Shown one piece after another: positions 44,378 to 56,353 of a stretch of 64,000 nt of DNA (its first letter is position 1; the number at the start of each line of letters is the position of its first letter). The stretch spans positions 1,059,501 through 1,123,500 of the forward strand of contig NC_008380.1 of NCBI RefSeq assembly GCF_000009265.1, given 5' to 3'. The position numbers and the translations under genes are program-made. Source of the stretch: Rhizobium johnstonii 3841 (GTDB lineage: Bacteria > Pseudomonadota > Alphaproteobacteria > Rhizobiales > Rhizobiaceae). The notes beneath the pieces were generated by a model. That model saw only the letters and a list, made by a program, of their open reading frames with translations. It did not search any database and had not been told where the DNA came from.

Positions 44378-44717
44378 GGAAACCTCTGGATATCGAATCA
44401 TTGCGGCTATTGTTGAAGCTGCCCACCAAAAATGAAAAGCCCCACCCCGTGAAAACCGGGGGACTGCGGCGGAAATTGGACCTTTGCGAAATAATGTGTC
44501 GCGCGCGGATTGGCCGGAAAGCCGATTTTTCATATGCTGATGAAAAACTTGGGATGTTTTGCCGTTCTGACCTGCCTATGCTTTGAGCAAAAATGCCGCA
44601 TAGACAATTGCTCTGACCTGTTGCGGCGAATGCCAAACTGTGGTTTGAAGCGCTGAAGATGGCAAGGATTCTGCGTTCTATTTTGCAGGTCAAGCGCTCG
44701 AGGGAGATAATAAGGTG
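44378..44717. promoter_or_regulatory. Divergent upstream region of ialB-type gene and ctaC
   Basis: About 340 bases without a gene. It must carry the promoter of the cytochrome oxidase operon and that of the IalB gene. I see no convincing -35/-10 pair or operator. Confidence 0.4.
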
Positions 44718-47320
<2,603 letters not shown>

Positions 47321-47384
47321 TTTGCGCGGACATCAGGACGCCGCATTCGATACGGCGTCCTGATCGTAAGACATTCAGGACGGA

Positions 47385-48338
47385 ATGATGACGGTCATCG
47401 ACAATCACGGGGTGCTTGCAAAGGACGGCGAATTGTCGGAAGCGAGTGCGCGCGATTATTTCGAATTGTTGAAGCCACGGGTCATGTCGCTCGTGGTCTT
47501 CACTGCCTTTGCCGGTCTCGTGCTGGCACCGGGCCATATCCATCCCGTCCTCGGCACGATCGCCATCCTCTGCATCGCCGTCGGTGCCGGCGCCTCCGGC
47601 GCGCTGAACATGTGGTATGACGCCGATATCGACGCCATCATGAGCCGCACCGCCAACCGTCCGATCCCGGCCGGCCGCATCGCGCCGTCGGAGGCACTGG
47701 CCTTCGGCCTGGTACTGTCGGGCTTTTCGGTGGTGATCCTCGGTCTGGCCGTCAACTGGCTCTCGGCCGGCATCCTCGCCTTCACCATCTTCTTCTACGC
47801 CGTCGTCTACACCATGTGGCTGAAGCGCTCGACGCCGCAGAACATCGTCATCGGCGGTGCTGCCGGCGCCTTCCCGCCGATGATCGGCTGGGCTTGCGTG
47901 ACCAACAGCGTGACGATCGAGAGCACCGTTCTCTTCCTCATCATTTTCCTGTGGACGCCGGCGCATTTCTGGGCGCTCGCCCTCTTCAAGATGCGCGATT
48001 ACGAGGCCGTCGGCGTGCCGATGCTGCCGAACGTTGCCGGCGAACGGGTGACCAAGCATCAGATCGTCGCCTATGCGGTGCTGACCGCCGTCTGCGCGGT
48101 ATTGCCGTCCTTCCTCGGTTTCGCAAGCCTCGGCTATGGCCTCGTCGCCGCCGCCCTCGGTGCGATCTTCATATACTGTTCCATCGCCGTCTGGCGCATG
48201 CCCGACGGCGATTTGAAGATGATCCCGGCGAAGAAGCTCTTCGGCTTCTCGATCTTTTATCTCTTCGCCGTGTTCTCCGCCTTGATGATCGACCGGCTGG
48301 CGCCGGTGCTGGTCTCGCATGCGGGAGGTTGGTTCTGA
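47385..48338 (+). CDS. ctaB: Protohaem IX farnesyltransferase
   Basis: A 317-residue UbiA-family prenyltransferase that makes haem O from haem B for the oxidase. About nine transmembrane segments are present with the prenyl-diphosphate-binding aspartates in [15 protein letters not shown] (about residues 75-90) and [13 protein letters not shown] further on. Its stop overlaps the start of the next small gene (TGATG). Two adjacent ATGs at the start are equivalent. Confidence 0.94.
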   Translation: MMTVIDNHGVLAKDGELSEASARDYFELLKPRVMSLVVFTAFAGLVLAPGHIHPVLGTIAILCIAVGAGASGALNMWYDADIDAIMSRTANRPIPAGRIAPSEALAFGLVLSGFSVVILGLAVNWLSAGILAFTIFFYAVVYTMWLKRSTPQNIVIGGAAGAFPPMIGWACVTNSVTIESTVLFLIIFLWTPAHFWALALFKMRDYEAVGVPMLPNVAGERVTKHQIVAYAVLTAVCAVLPSFLGFASLGYGLVAAALGAIFIYCSIAVWRMPDGDLKMIPAKKLFGFSIFYLFAVFSALMIDRLAPVLVSHAGGWF

Positions 48339-48478
48339 TGGAATTGCTCAAGCTCACGGAAGCGCAGCGCAAGTCGCGCCGCAACCGCAACGTCGCCCTC
48401 GGGCTGGTGCTTGCCGGCCTCGTCATTCTCTTCTACGCGATCACCATCGTGAAGATCGGCGGAGGAATGGCCGGATGA
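48338..48478 (+). CDS. Small CtaF/CoxF-like membrane protein of the oxidase cluster
   Basis: A 46-residue frame: a charged N-terminus ([13 protein letters not shown], about residues 6-18), a single hydrophobic helix (about 19-40) and a short tail. It overlaps ctaB by one base and ctaG by four bases (ATGA), so it is translated as part of the operon. Small proteins of this form between ctaB and ctaG are seen in rhizobia and are sometimes called CoxF/CtaF. Its role in oxidase assembly is not established. It is easy to miss because of its size. Confidence 0.8.
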   Translation: MELLKLTEAQRKSRRNRNVALGLVLAGLVILFYAITIVKIGGGMAG

Positions 48479-49083
48479 GCGAAAACGCCGGCACACCGAA
48501 GAAGCAGGGCCGCAACAACGGCGCCGTCGTCATGATGTGCCTGAGCTTCGTCTTCGGCATGGGCGCGATGAGCTATGCCGCCGTGCCGCTCTACCGCATC
48601 TTCTGCCAGGTGACCGGCTATAACGGCACGACGCAGCGCGTCGACCAGGTGTCGAGCGTCGTGCTCGACCGCACGATGCGCGTTACCTTCGACGCCAATG
48701 TCGCCCCCGGCCTGCAATGGGACTTCAAGCCGGTCGAGCGCGAGGTCAATCCGAAGATCGGCGAGACCATCCAGGTCAATTTCACCGCCGAGAATCGTTC
48801 GAACGAGACCCAGCGCGGCCAGGCGGTTTTCAACGTCACGCCGGGTGAAGCCGGCGTCTATTTCAACAAGGTGCAATGTTTCTGCTTTACGGAAACGGAC
48901 CTGAAGCCGGGCGAGAAGCTCGACATGCCAGTGGTGTTCTACATCGATCCTGAAATCGTCAAGGCGGTGGAATCGAAGAATATCCATACGGTTACGCTGT
49001 CATATACGTTCTACCCGAAAGAGGGTCCGAAGCCGGTGGCTTCGAATGAGGGTGGAGCGGAGAAGATTGAAAAGAAACTTTGA
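48475..49083 (+). CDS. ctaG: Cytochrome c oxidase assembly factor, Cox11/CtaG
   Basis: A 202-residue copper chaperone that delivers copper to CuB of subunit I. One N-terminal transmembrane helix (about residues 17-38) anchors a periplasmic immunoglobulin-like domain. The copper-binding CFCF motif occurs in [16 protein letters not shown] (about residues 135-150). ATG 48475 overlaps the preceding small gene. It is followed by ctaE after 61 bases. Confidence 0.94.
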   Translation: MSENAGTPKKQGRNNGAVVMMCLSFVFGMGAMSYAAVPLYRIFCQVTGYNGTTQRVDQVSSVVLDRTMRVTFDANVAPGLQWDFKPVEREVNPKIGETIQVNFTAENRSNETQRGQAVFNVTPGEAGVYFNKVQCFCFTETDLKPGEKLDMPVVFYIDPEIVKAVESKNIHTVTLSYTFYPKEGPKPVASNEGGAEKIEKKL

Positions 49084-49144
49084 TCAAGGCTCGTTTCCGG
49101 CTATGCCGGGAACGGAGTGAAGGAAGACATCCGGGGATAGCGAC

Positions 49145-50023
49145 ATGGCCGATGCTCATCAGAAGAATCACGACTATCACATCATCGATCCGAGCCCGTG
49201 GCCGATTCTAGCCTCGCTCGGCGCCTTCATCATGGCGCTCGGCGGCGTCTCCTACATGCGCTACCTGAACGGCGGTTCGTTCAAGGTCGCCGGTTTCGAG
49301 CTTGCCAATCCCTGGGTTTTCTATATCGGCTTCGCGCTGGTGCTCTACGTCATGTACGGCTGGTGGGCCGATACGGTGAAGGAAGCCCATGAGGGCGCCC
49401 ATACCCGCGTCGTCTCGTTGCACCTGCGCTACGGCATGATCATGTTCATCGCTTCGGAAGTGATGTTCTTCGTCGCCTGGTTCTGGGCCTATTTCGACGC
49501 CAGCCTCTATCCGAATGAAGCGATCCAGGCCTCGCGCCTGCTCTATACCGGTGGCACCTGGCCGCCGAAGGGTATCGAGGTCCTCGACCCCTGGCACCTG
49601 CCGATCTACAACACCGTCATCCTGCTCCTGTCGGGCACCACGGTCACCTGGGCGCACCATGCGCTGCTGCACAACGACCGCAAGGGCCTGATCCAGGGCC
49701 TGACGCTGACGGTGCTGCTCGGCATGTTCTTCTCTGCCGTTCAGGCCTACGAATATGCTCACGCCCCGTTCGCCTTCAAGAGCTCGATCTACGGCGCGAC
49801 CTTCTTCATGGCGACCGGTTTCCACGGTTTCCACGTCCTCGTCGGCACGATCTTCCTGGCTGTCTGCCTGATCCGTGCGCTGCGCGGCGACTTCACCCCG
49901 AAGCAGCATTTCGGCTTCGAGGCCGCCGCCTGGTACTGGCACTTCGTCGACGTCGTCTGGCTGTTCCTGTTCTTCTGCATCTACGTCTGGGGCGGCTGGG
50001 GCGCACCTGTCGCAGCCGGCTGA
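49145..50023 (+). CDS. ctaE: Cytochrome c oxidase subunit III
   Basis: A 292-residue seven-helix subunit of the aa3 oxidase. Typical stretches are LRYGMIMFIASEVMFFVAWFWAYF (split around residues 95-118), TGFHGFHVLVGT (about 220) and YWHFVDVVWLFLF near the C-terminus. It is the last gene of the oxidase operon and is followed by a strong terminator. Confidence 0.95.
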   Translation: MADAHQKNHDYHIIDPSPWPILASLGAFIMALGGVSYMRYLNGGSFKVAGFELANPWVFYIGFALVLYVMYGWWADTVKEAHEGAHTRVVSLHLRYGMIMFIASEVMFFVAWFWAYFDASLYPNEAIQASRLLYTGGTWPPKGIEVLDPWHLPIYNTVILLLSGTTVTWAHHALLHNDRKGLIQGLTLTVLLGMFFSAVQAYEYAHAPFAFKSSIYGATFFMATGFHGFHVLVGTIFLAVCLIRALRGDFTPKQHFGFEAAAWYWHFVDVVWLFLFFCIYVWGGWGAPVAAG

Positions 50024-50041
50024 CCGGAACCATATTCATGC

Positions 50042-50070
50042 AAAAGGCGGGCCTCGTGCCCGCCTTTTTT
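50042..50070 (+). terminator. Intrinsic terminator after ctaE
   Basis: AAAAGGCGGGC and GCCCGCCTTTT pair around CTCGT and are followed by more T residues to 50070. It ends the ctaCDBFGE transcript. Confidence 0.88.
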
Positions 50071-50130
50071 GTTGGCAAATCTCGTTTTGCTTGGCCTCGT
50101 GCCACTGATGTCCGGTTTGCGCGGATAGCT

Positions 50131-50270
50131 GCCCCTCACCCTAACCCTCTCCCCGTTCTGACGGGGAGAGGGGACGTACCATACGAGACGAGAGAGAGGG
50201 ACGAAGAGGGCGCGGCATGTCCCTTCGCCCCGTTTACGGGGAGAAGGTGCCGGCAGGCGGATGAGGGGCT
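50131..50270 (+). repeat. Rhizobial intergenic mosaic-type repeat, copy D
   Basis: Forward copy from GCCCCTCACCCTAACCCTCT to GGCGGATGAGGGGC, between ctaE and the chloramphenicol-phosphotransferase-like gene. Confidence 0.85.
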
Positions 50271-50325
50271 GCCCTCGGCAATCTCCTGGGCCGAGGTGAG
50301 GGCGCCCGTACCCACTCTTATCGCC

Positions 50326-50967
50326 TCAGCGCGCCCCGGCGATCCGTTCGAAGGCCGAAGGTTCGGGAATGCCGAGATCCAACTGATGGCGGATCGCCTC
50401 GGCGCATTCGAGCGGTGTCAGCACTGATGTATCGACCTCCATGTCGTAGATGCCGGGACGATGCACCTCGTCCTGCCAGCGCTGCACTGGCTCTGGAATG
50501 GGCACTTCCTCCGTGGCGCTGAGATAAAGCGTCTCGCGTCCCTCCTGGACAATGTCGCGCCGCTGCATGATCGTCTCGATCGGACAGCGCACGCCGACGA
50601 ACAGGACGGGAAAGTCTTCCAGTCGCCGGGCGCAATCGCTGAGGATGCCGAGCGGCTGCGAATAGCTGTCGTGGTGGCCGAGATCGGCGACGACATTGAG
50701 CCCCAGGCTGGCATGGATGGCGATCGATTCGTAGAGTGCTGCATAAAAGAACGGCACCAGTTCCTCCAGGTCCGGCCGTTCGCCGCCCGGCCGCAGTCCG
50801 ATGCCCGGAAGGTAGCGCTTCGGTGTCATGGCATTGTAGCTGTCGACGCCGAGGTTGATCCACGGCCCCTCGAAGTGTTCCTGTACGGCGCGCGCGATGC
50901 TCGATTTGCCGCTCCGCGGCGCGCCGTTCAGGATAATGATCTGCACGGAATGGCTATCATTGGTCAT
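50326..50967 (-). CDS. Chloramphenicol-phosphotransferase-like P-loop kinase
   Basis: A 213-residue P-loop protein related to chloramphenicol 3-O-phosphotransferase and AAA-type small kinases. Walker A is GAPRSGKSS (about residues 15-23). Other family-like segments are INLGVDSYNAMTP (about 37-49) and DLGHHDSYSQ (about 94). It is encoded against the surrounding cytochrome-oxidase/surf1 genes and flanked by repeat D and a perfect palindrome, so it looks like an insertion into an otherwise conserved cluster. The substrate is unknown; drug modification is only one option. Confidence 0.75.
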   Translation of the reverse strand: MTNDSHSVQIIILNGAPRSGKSSIARAVQEHFEGPWINLGVDSYNAMTPKRYLPGIGLRPGGERPDLEELVPFFYAALYESIAIHASLGLNVVADLGHHDSYSQPLGILSDCARRLEDFPVLFVGVRCPIETIMQRRDIVQEGRETLYLSATEEVPIPEPVQRWQDEVHRPGIYDMEVDTSVLTPLECAEAIRHQLDLGIPEPSAFERIAGAR

Positions 50968-50997
50968 CAGTCTTCTTCTTCTGTTTGGCGCGAATCA

Positions 50998-51054
50998 TTA
51001 CAGCGCGCCGCGCGACTTTTCAGACGCGGCAAGGACGCTGTAACACTTTGAATT
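50998..51054. repeat. Short dispersed imperfect palindrome
   Basis: It starts ACAGCGCGCCGCGCG and ends ACGCTGTAACACTTTG, giving an ACAGCG...CGCTGT outer pair and a CGCG inner pair. The element at 37185-37230 is a relative. It may be a mobile palindromic unit or an RNA hairpin. Confidence 0.5.
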
Positions 51055-51098
51055 GCTGATAGTTCCTCACATCGATTCCGATGTGAGGAACTATCAGC
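51055..51098. repeat. Perfect 20-base inverted repeat
   Basis: Arms 51055-51074 and 51079-51098 are exactly complementary around an ATTC loop. The left arm begins GCTGATAGTTCC. It lies between the divergent phosphotransferase-like gene and the DUF983 gene, and no T run follows. Confidence 0.85.
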
Positions 51099-51204
51099 GG
51101 GACGAAATCACGCAGGCATTTCCCTTCGTCCTGCGAATAATTTATGGGAGAGTTAAGGCAGCATCGAAAAAGCCGCGGCCGCCAAGGCTGCCAGAAGGAA
51201 TGCC

Positions 51205-51585
51205 ATGAACGAGGACAGCGCCCATTTTCCGCCCGTCGATCCGGTGAAGTCAGGCATCAAGGGCTGCTGCCCGCGCTGCGGCCAGGGCAAGCTCTTCGAT
51301 GGCCTGCTCGGCGTGAAGCCGCGCTGCGCCGCCTGCGGCCTCGATTATTCCTTTGCCGATTCCGGTGACGGCCCGGCCGTCTTCGTCATCCTCATCGTCG
51401 GCTTCATCGTCATCGGCATGGTGCTGTGGCTGCAGGTGAATTACGGGCCGCCGATCTGGGTGCATATCCTGCTCTTTGCTCCGTTGACGATTATCCTGTC
51501 GCTGCTGACGCTACGCTGGTTCAAGGGCATCCTGATCGCCATGCAATACCGCCATAATGCCCGCGAAGGACGCCTGAGTGACTGA
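51205..51585 (+). CDS. DUF983 family membrane protein
   Basis: A 126-residue protein with an N-terminal four-cysteine zinc-ribbon-like region (CCPRCGQGKLFDG and CAACGLDYS, about residues 21-52) and two transmembrane helices (about 60-82 and 90-108). DUF983 genes lie beside oxidase assembly genes in most alphaproteobacteria and the protein is thought to help oxidase biogenesis, though its task is not known. It overlaps surf1 by eight bases. Confidence 0.85.
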   Translation: MNEDSAHFPPVDPVKSGIKGCCPRCGQGKLFDGLLGVKPRCAACGLDYSFADSGDGPAVFVILIVGFIVIGMVLWLQVNYGPPIWVHILLFAPLTIILSLLTLRWFKGILIAMQYRHNAREGRLSD

Positions 51586-52333
51586 TATCGACCATGCCGC
51601 GCCGCGCCGCCGGCTGCCGGTTTTCACCGGCATCCTGGTGCTGATCGCCCTTGCCATCTTGATTTCGCTCGGCACCTGGCAGGTGGAGCGCCTGCACTGG
51701 AAGGAGGGCCTGATCGCTGATATCGCCGCGCGGCAGGCAGCAAGCCCCGTGCCGCTCGCCGACATCGAGGCGATGGCGGCTGCAGGCGGGGACATCGAAT
51801 ACCGCAAGGTGACCGCCAGCGGCCGCTACATCAACAACAAGGAGCGGCACTTCTTCGCCACCTGGCGCGGCCAGACCGGCTATTACATCTATACCCCGCT
51901 CGAGCTTGCCGACGGGCGCATTCTCTTCGTCAATCGCGGCTTCGTTCCCTATGACAATAAGGAGCCGGAAACGCGCATGCAGGGCCAACTGACGGATCAG
52001 CAGACCGTCACCGGCCTGGCGCGCGAAAAGCTTCCCGGCAAGCCTTCCTGGGTGGTGCCCGACAATGACGTCGCCAAGAACATCTTCTACTGGAAGGATC
52101 TCGACGTCATGGCCGAGAGCGTCGGGCTGGAGAAAGCGAGCGTCATTCCCTTTTTCGTCGATGCCGATTCCACCCTCAATCCGGCCGGCCTGCCGATCGG
52201 CGGCGTCACCCAGGTGGATCTGCCGAACGACCATCTGCAATATGCTTTCACCTGGTACGGGCTTGCCGCCGTGCTTCTCGTCGTGGTGGCGATCTCCTGG
52301 TTCCGCAAGGGGGCCAAGACACCTCAGCAATAG
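51578..52333 (+). CDS. SURF1 family cytochrome oxidase assembly protein
   Basis: A 251-residue SURF1 protein with transmembrane helices at both ends (about residues 14-34 and 220-240). The family motifs LISLGTWQVERLHWKE near residue 27 and a later WYGLAAVLL helix are present. SURF1 binds haem a and aids its insertion in subunit I. It is coupled to the DUF983 gene, whose end it overlaps. Confidence 0.92.
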   Translation: MTDIDHAAPRRRLPVFTGILVLIALAILISLGTWQVERLHWKEGLIADIAARQAASPVPLADIEAMAAAGGDIEYRKVTASGRYINNKERHFFATWRGQTGYYIYTPLELADGRILFVNRGFVPYDNKEPETRMQGQLTDQQTVTGLAREKLPGKPSWVVPDNDVAKNIFYWKDLDVMAESVGLEKASVIPFFVDADSTLNPAGLPIGGVTQVDLPNDHLQYAFTWYGLAAVLLVVVAISWFRKGAKTPQQ

Positions 52334-52396
52334 TATCACTTCAATTCTCGACCATATTGGGCTAGAGGTCCCTAAATCTCTCAACCCGGAACAGAC

Positions 52397-53398
52397 ATGA
52401 ATATTGCGGCGAAACCTCCTTTGACGATCAGGCTCTGCGGCCCACGCGGCTTCTGCGCCGGCGTCGACCGCGCCATCCAGATCGTCGTGCTGGCGCTGAA
52501 ATCCTATGGCGCGCCGGTCTATGTGCGCCACGAGATCGTCCACAATCGCTATGTCGTCGAGGGGTTGGAAGCCAAGGGCGCCGTCTTCGTCGAGGAACTG
52601 GACGAGATCCCGGCCGAACATCGCGCCCAGCCGGTGGTCTTCTCCGCCCACGGCGTGCCGAAATCCGTGCCGGAGGATGCGGCAAGCCGCAACCTCTTCT
52701 ATCTCGACGCCACCTGCCCGCTGGTCTCCAAGGTCCACAAGCAGGCGATGCGCCACAATCGCCTCGGCCGCCATGTCGTCCTCATCGGTCATGCCGGCCA
52801 TCCCGAGGTGATCGGCACGATGGGGCAATTGCCGGAGGGGTCCGTTTCGCTGATCGAGACGATCGAGGATGCCGACGCCTATGTCCCTGTTGATCCCGAC
52901 AATCTCGGCTATGTCACCCAGACGACGCTATCGGTCGACGATACGGCCGGCGTCATCACCCGCCTGCACGAGCGCTTCCCGAACCTGACGGCGCCGGCGG
53001 CGGACTCGATCTGTTATGCGACGACCAACCGCCAGGAAGTGGTGAAGCAGGCAGCGCCCGGCTGCGATCTCTTCATCATCGTCGGAGCGCCGAATTCGTC
53101 CAATTCGAAGCGCCTCGTTGAAGTGGCGCTCAGGGCAGGGGCGAAAAAATCGATTCTCGTGCAGCGCGCCGCCGAGCTCGACTGGGACGAGATCGGCGCG
53201 ATTTCGACGCTCGGCCTTTCCGCCGGCGCCTCGGCCCCCGAGGTCATCGTCAACGAGATCATCGAGGCTTTCCGCGCCCGCTTCGATGCCCGCGTCGAAC
53301 TGGCCGAAACGGTGCAGGAAACCGAAAACTTCCTCGTCAACCGCGAACTGCGCAATATCGAGCTGACGGCGGCCGATATGGCCTTCGTCAACGGCTAG
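52397..53398 (+). CDS. ispH: 4-hydroxy-3-methylbut-2-enyl diphosphate reductase
   Basis: A 333-residue iron-sulfur enzyme that performs the last step of the MEP route to IPP and DMAPP. Cluster-binding cysteines are in [13 protein letters not shown] (about residues 13-25), [11 protein letters not shown] (about 105) and [11 protein letters not shown] (about 205). An [10 protein letters not shown] motif is also present. It lies in the conserved order surf1-ispH-thrB-rnhA. Confidence 0.96.
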   Translation: MNIAAKPPLTIRLCGPRGFCAGVDRAIQIVVLALKSYGAPVYVRHEIVHNRYVVEGLEAKGAVFVEELDEIPAEHRAQPVVFSAHGVPKSVPEDAASRNLFYLDATCPLVSKVHKQAMRHNRLGRHVVLIGHAGHPEVIGTMGQLPEGSVSLIETIEDADAYVPVDPDNLGYVTQTTLSVDDTAGVITRLHERFPNLTAPAADSICYATTNRQEVVKQAAPGCDLFIIVGAPNSSNSKRLVEVALRAGAKKSILVQRAAELDWDEIGAISTLGLSAGASAPEVIVNEIIEAFRARFDARVELAETVQETENFLVNRELRNIELTAADMAFVNG

Positions 53399-53468
53399 AT
53401 CGGCCTTCGGCCTAAGCGTCCACTCCGGCAAATCCAATATCAACAAGGCATGAAGGGCGAGACCTCAC

Positions 53469-54434
53469 TTGGCAGTCTATACCGATATCGCCGAAGACGA
53501 TCTGAAATGGTTCCTGACGGAATATGACGCGGGCACGCTGCTTTCCTACAAGGGGATCGCCGAAGGCGTCGAAAACTCCAACTTCCTGCTTCACACCTCC
53601 AAGGATCCGCTGATCCTGACGCTCTATGAGAAGCGGGTGGAAAAGAGCGACCTGCCTTTCTTCCTCGGCCTGATGCAGCATCTTTCCGCCCGCGGCCTGT
53701 CCTGCCCGCTGCCGCTGCCGCGCCGCGACGGCGCGCTGCTCGGTTCGCTGTCCGGCCGTCCGGCGGCGCTGATCTCCTTCCTCGAAGGCATGTGGCTGAG
53801 AAAGCCGGAGGCGAAACACTGCCGCGAAGTCGGCAGGGCGCTGGCCGAGATGCATGTGGCCGGCGACGGTTTCGCGTTGAAGCGGCCGAATGCGCTGTCG
53901 ATCGACGGCTGGCGGGGGCTCTGGGAGAAATCCGAAGCGCGCGCCGGCGAGGTCGAGCCTGGCCTGCGAGACGAGATCCGCAGCGAACTCGATTTCCTCT
54001 CCGCCGCCTGGCCGAGTGGCCTGCCGGCCGGCGTCATCCACGCCGACCTCTTCCCCGACAACGTCTTCTTCCTCGGCGACCAGCTCTCCGGCCTGATCGA
54101 CTTCTATTTCGCCTGCAACGACCTGCTCGCCTATGACGTCTCGATCTGCCTGAATGCCTGGTGCTTCGAGAAAGACGGCGCCTATAACATCACCAAGGGC
54201 ACGGCGATGCTCGAGGGGTACCAGAGCGTCCGGCCGCTGAGCGATGCCGAAATCTCAGCCTTGCCGGTGCTGTCGCGCGGGTCTGCGCTGCGCTTCTTCC
54301 TGACGCGGCTCTATGACTGGCTGACGACGCCTGAGGGCGCCATGGTCACCAAGAAGGACCCCCTCGAATATCTCCGCAAGCTGCGGTTCCACCGCCAGAT
54401 CAAATCGCCCGCCGAATATGGATTGAGCCTATGA
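53469..54434 (+). CDS. thrB: Homoserine kinase
   Basis: A 321-residue ThrB of the aminoglycoside-phosphotransferase fold, used by alphaproteobacteria for homoserine phosphorylation in threonine synthesis. N-terminal [13 protein letters not shown] (about residues 29-41), the catalytic [13 protein letters not shown] (about 190-202) and a following [14 protein letters not shown] segment are diagnostic. The start is TTG with AAGGGCGAG upstream. It overlaps rnhA by four bases (ATGA). Confidence 0.93.
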   Translation: MAVYTDIAEDDLKWFLTEYDAGTLLSYKGIAEGVENSNFLLHTSKDPLILTLYEKRVEKSDLPFFLGLMQHLSARGLSCPLPLPRRDGALLGSLSGRPAALISFLEGMWLRKPEAKHCREVGRALAEMHVAGDGFALKRPNALSIDGWRGLWEKSEARAGEVEPGLRDEIRSELDFLSAAWPSGLPAGVIHADLFPDNVFFLGDQLSGLIDFYFACNDLLAYDVSICLNAWCFEKDGAYNITKGTAMLEGYQSVRPLSDAEISALPVLSRGSALRFFLTRLYDWLTTPEGAMVTKKDPLEYLRKLRFHRQIKSPAEYGLSL

Positions 54435-54886
54435 AACACGTCGATATCTTCACCGACGGTGCATGCTCCGGCAATCCCGGCCCCGGCGGCTGGGGCGCGG
54501 TGCTGCGTTATGGCGATGTCGAAAAGGAGCTTTGCGGCGGCGAGGCGGATACGACCAACAATCGCATGGAACTGCTGGCGGCGATCTCGGCGCTATCGGC
54601 CTTGAAGAGCCCTTGCGAGGTCGATCTCTATACCGACAGCGCCTATGTCAAGGACGGCATCTCCAAGTGGATTTTCGGCTGGAAGAAAAACGGCTGGAAG
54701 ACCGCTGACAAGAAGCCGGTGAAGAATGCCGAACTCTGGCAGGCGCTGGAGGCGGCCCGTGACCGCCACAAGGTGACGCTGCACTGGGTCAAGGGCCACG
54801 CCGGCCACCCGGAAAACGAACGCGCCGACGAACTCGCCCGCAAGGGCATGGAGCCTTTCAAGAAGGGCAAGGCGGTTTCGTTTTAA
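54431..54886 (+). CDS. rnhA: Ribonuclease HI
   Basis: A 151-residue nuclease that degrades the RNA strand of RNA-DNA hybrids. The DEDD catalytic acids are found in [16 protein letters not shown] (Asp10 region), [17 protein letters not shown] and [12 protein letters not shown], with the HWVKGHAGH loop between the last two. It is the last gene of the plus-strand series that begins with the DUF983 gene. Confidence 0.96.
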   Translation: MKHVDIFTDGACSGNPGPGGWGAVLRYGDVEKELCGGEADTTNNRMELLAAISALSALKSPCEVDLYTDSAYVKDGISKWIFGWKKNGWKTADKKPVKNAELWQALEAARDRHKVTLHWVKGHAGHPENERADELARKGMEPFKKGKAVSF

Positions 54887-54944
54887 GTGTGCAGCCTCAC
54901 GCATCCGCCAGGGAAAAGCCCACTTGCGTGACTTGCCTTCTGCC

Positions 54945-55055
54945 CACCCCACCCTCCGTCATCCTCGGGCTTGACCCGAGGATCCACGGTGGTGTCCATC
55001 AGCATCGGGCATAGATCCTCGGCTCAAGGCCGAGGATGACGGAGATTGGGGTGGC
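54945..55055. repeat. Large inverted repeat with nested hairpins
   Basis: The outer arms CACCCCACCCTCCGTCATCC and GGATGACGGAG-ATTGGGGTGG are inverted. Inside are CCTCGGGCTTGACCCGAGG and CCTCGGCTCAAGGCCGAGG hairpins. It lies between rnhA and the zinc peptidase gene and resembles a dispersed alphaproteobacterial palindromic element. It might end transcription from either side. Confidence 0.75.
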
Positions 55056-55172
55056 GTTCCAACCAAACTCCGTGCTGGCTTAACACTCGCCGCCAACCGA
55101 CAGGGCTTCGCAGAGTCGATGATGGGGAGGATTGCCTCTCCTCTTGATTCCTCGCCAAAGGCCTCCAGCACC

Positions 55173-56258
55173 TCACGCCGCCCGCTGCTGCGGCGCGGTC
55201 GCCGCGCCCTGGATCAGCCGGTGCAGATATTCGAGCTTTGCCACAACAGGCGAGGACAGAACGAAGGGGTAGGAGTCGGGCTGGCCCATGCTGCGCTGGA
55301 TGGCGTTGATCGCGATGCTGAGCGGCACCCAGGCGCTGACCAGCTGTTCGGCGCTTCTTGCCCTGTAGGGGATGAAATCCACCTCGCCTGATATTTCCTC
55401 ATGGCCGCTCGGATCGATGGCGATGCCGAAGGCGCGCGCGGTTTCGAGCGTATCGACGATGTGGAGGTAATGCGCGAAGCATTCGGCAAAATCCTCCCAG
55501 GGGTGCGACGCCGCATAGGCGCTGATGAAATTGTCCTGCCATCCCAACGGCGCGCCGCCGGCATAATGGGTCTGCAGGGCTGACATATAATCCTGCCGTT
55601 CGTCGCCGAAGACGGCGCGGAAATCGGCAAGGCCGCCCCGATCGCGCACCAGCTTGTTCCAGATAAAATGGCCGGCCTCGTGGCGGAAATGGCCAAGCAG
55701 CGTGCGGTAGGGTTCGTTCATCGAGCTGCGCGCCTGTTCGCGCGTCGCATCGTCGGCCTCCGCGGCGCGGATGGTGATCAGGCCTTCCTCGTGACCGGTC
55801 ATAGCCGGCACGATAAAGCCGTTGCTCTCTATCGAATCCTCGAGGAAATCGAAGACCAGGCCGCCTTGCGGGTCTTGCGCCCGATCCGGATGCGGCAGCT
55901 TCCAGCGCAGCAGCGAATAAAACAGATGACGCTGCGCCTGGCTGATGCGCCGCCAGCGATCGATGCCGTCCTGGGTGTCGGTGTTCGGAACCAGCCGGTT
56001 ATGGCGGCAGGCAACGCAGAATTCGCTCTCGCCATCATCGTCCACCAGCCAGTTGCAGATGTCGAGGCTGGCATTGGCACAGAAGCGGACGTCACGATCG
56101 GGATTGGAAACGAGCTGCCAGAGCGTCTCGTCGCGCGGTTCCAGCGCATGCATTGCGAGGTCGCCTGGCAAGAAGCCGAGGCGATGGTTGCAACGCACGC
56201 ATCGACGGTTGTCGAAGTGGACGACCTGATCGCAATTGTCGCAGGCAAAAAGCTTCAT
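55173..56258 (-). CDS. Putative zinc-binding metallopeptidase
   Basis: A 361-residue protein. Residues 1-25 hold a zinc-ribbon (CDNCDQVVHFDNRRCVRC), with a further FCVACRHNRLVP pair near 80. The body is a zincin-like peptidase domain with HEAGHFIW (about residues 193-200) as the HExxH motif. Such two-part proteins are annotated as putative zinc-binding peptidases and have no assigned substrate. It stands alone on the minus strand. Confidence 0.85.
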   Translation of the reverse strand: MKLFACDNCDQVVHFDNRRCVRCNHRLGFLPGDLAMHALEPRDETLWQLVSNPDRDVRFCANASLDICNWLVDDDGESEFCVACRHNRLVPNTDTQDGIDRWRRISQAQRHLFYSLLRWKLPHPDRAQDPQGGLVFDFLEDSIESNGFIVPAMTGHEEGLITIRAAEADDATREQARSSMNEPYRTLLGHFRHEAGHFIWNKLVRDRGGLADFRAVFGDERQDYMSALQTHYAGGAPLGWQDNFISAYAASHPWEDFAECFAHYLHIVDTLETARAFGIAIDPSGHEEISGEVDFIPYRARSAEQLVSAWVPLSIAINAIQRSMGQPDSYPFVLSSPVVAKLEYLHRLIQGAATAPQQRAA

Positions 56259-56293
56259 CTTGTCTATCTCTGCAAAGCATGAGGATGGGGGAT

Positions 56294-56329
56294 TAAAAAT
56301 GCCTGCCGCGCGAGGGGCGCAGCAGGCAT
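56294..56329 (-). terminator. Intrinsic terminator after csbD
   Basis: Read on the minus strand, ATGCCTGC and GCAGGCAT pair and are followed by TTTTT. It begins 25 bases after the csbD stop. Confidence 0.8.
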
Positions 56330-56353
56330 GGTTCTTGAAGGATGCACGATTGC

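Noticed and set aside
50042..50070. Second attenuator in the oxidase cluster
   Set aside because: It lies after the stop of ctaE with no leader frame and no related gene downstream on that strand; it is an ordinary terminator.
50326..50967. Calling the P-loop gene a chloramphenicol resistance determinant
   Set aside because: Family resemblance alone does not show the substrate, and the key drug-binding residues cannot be verified by eye.
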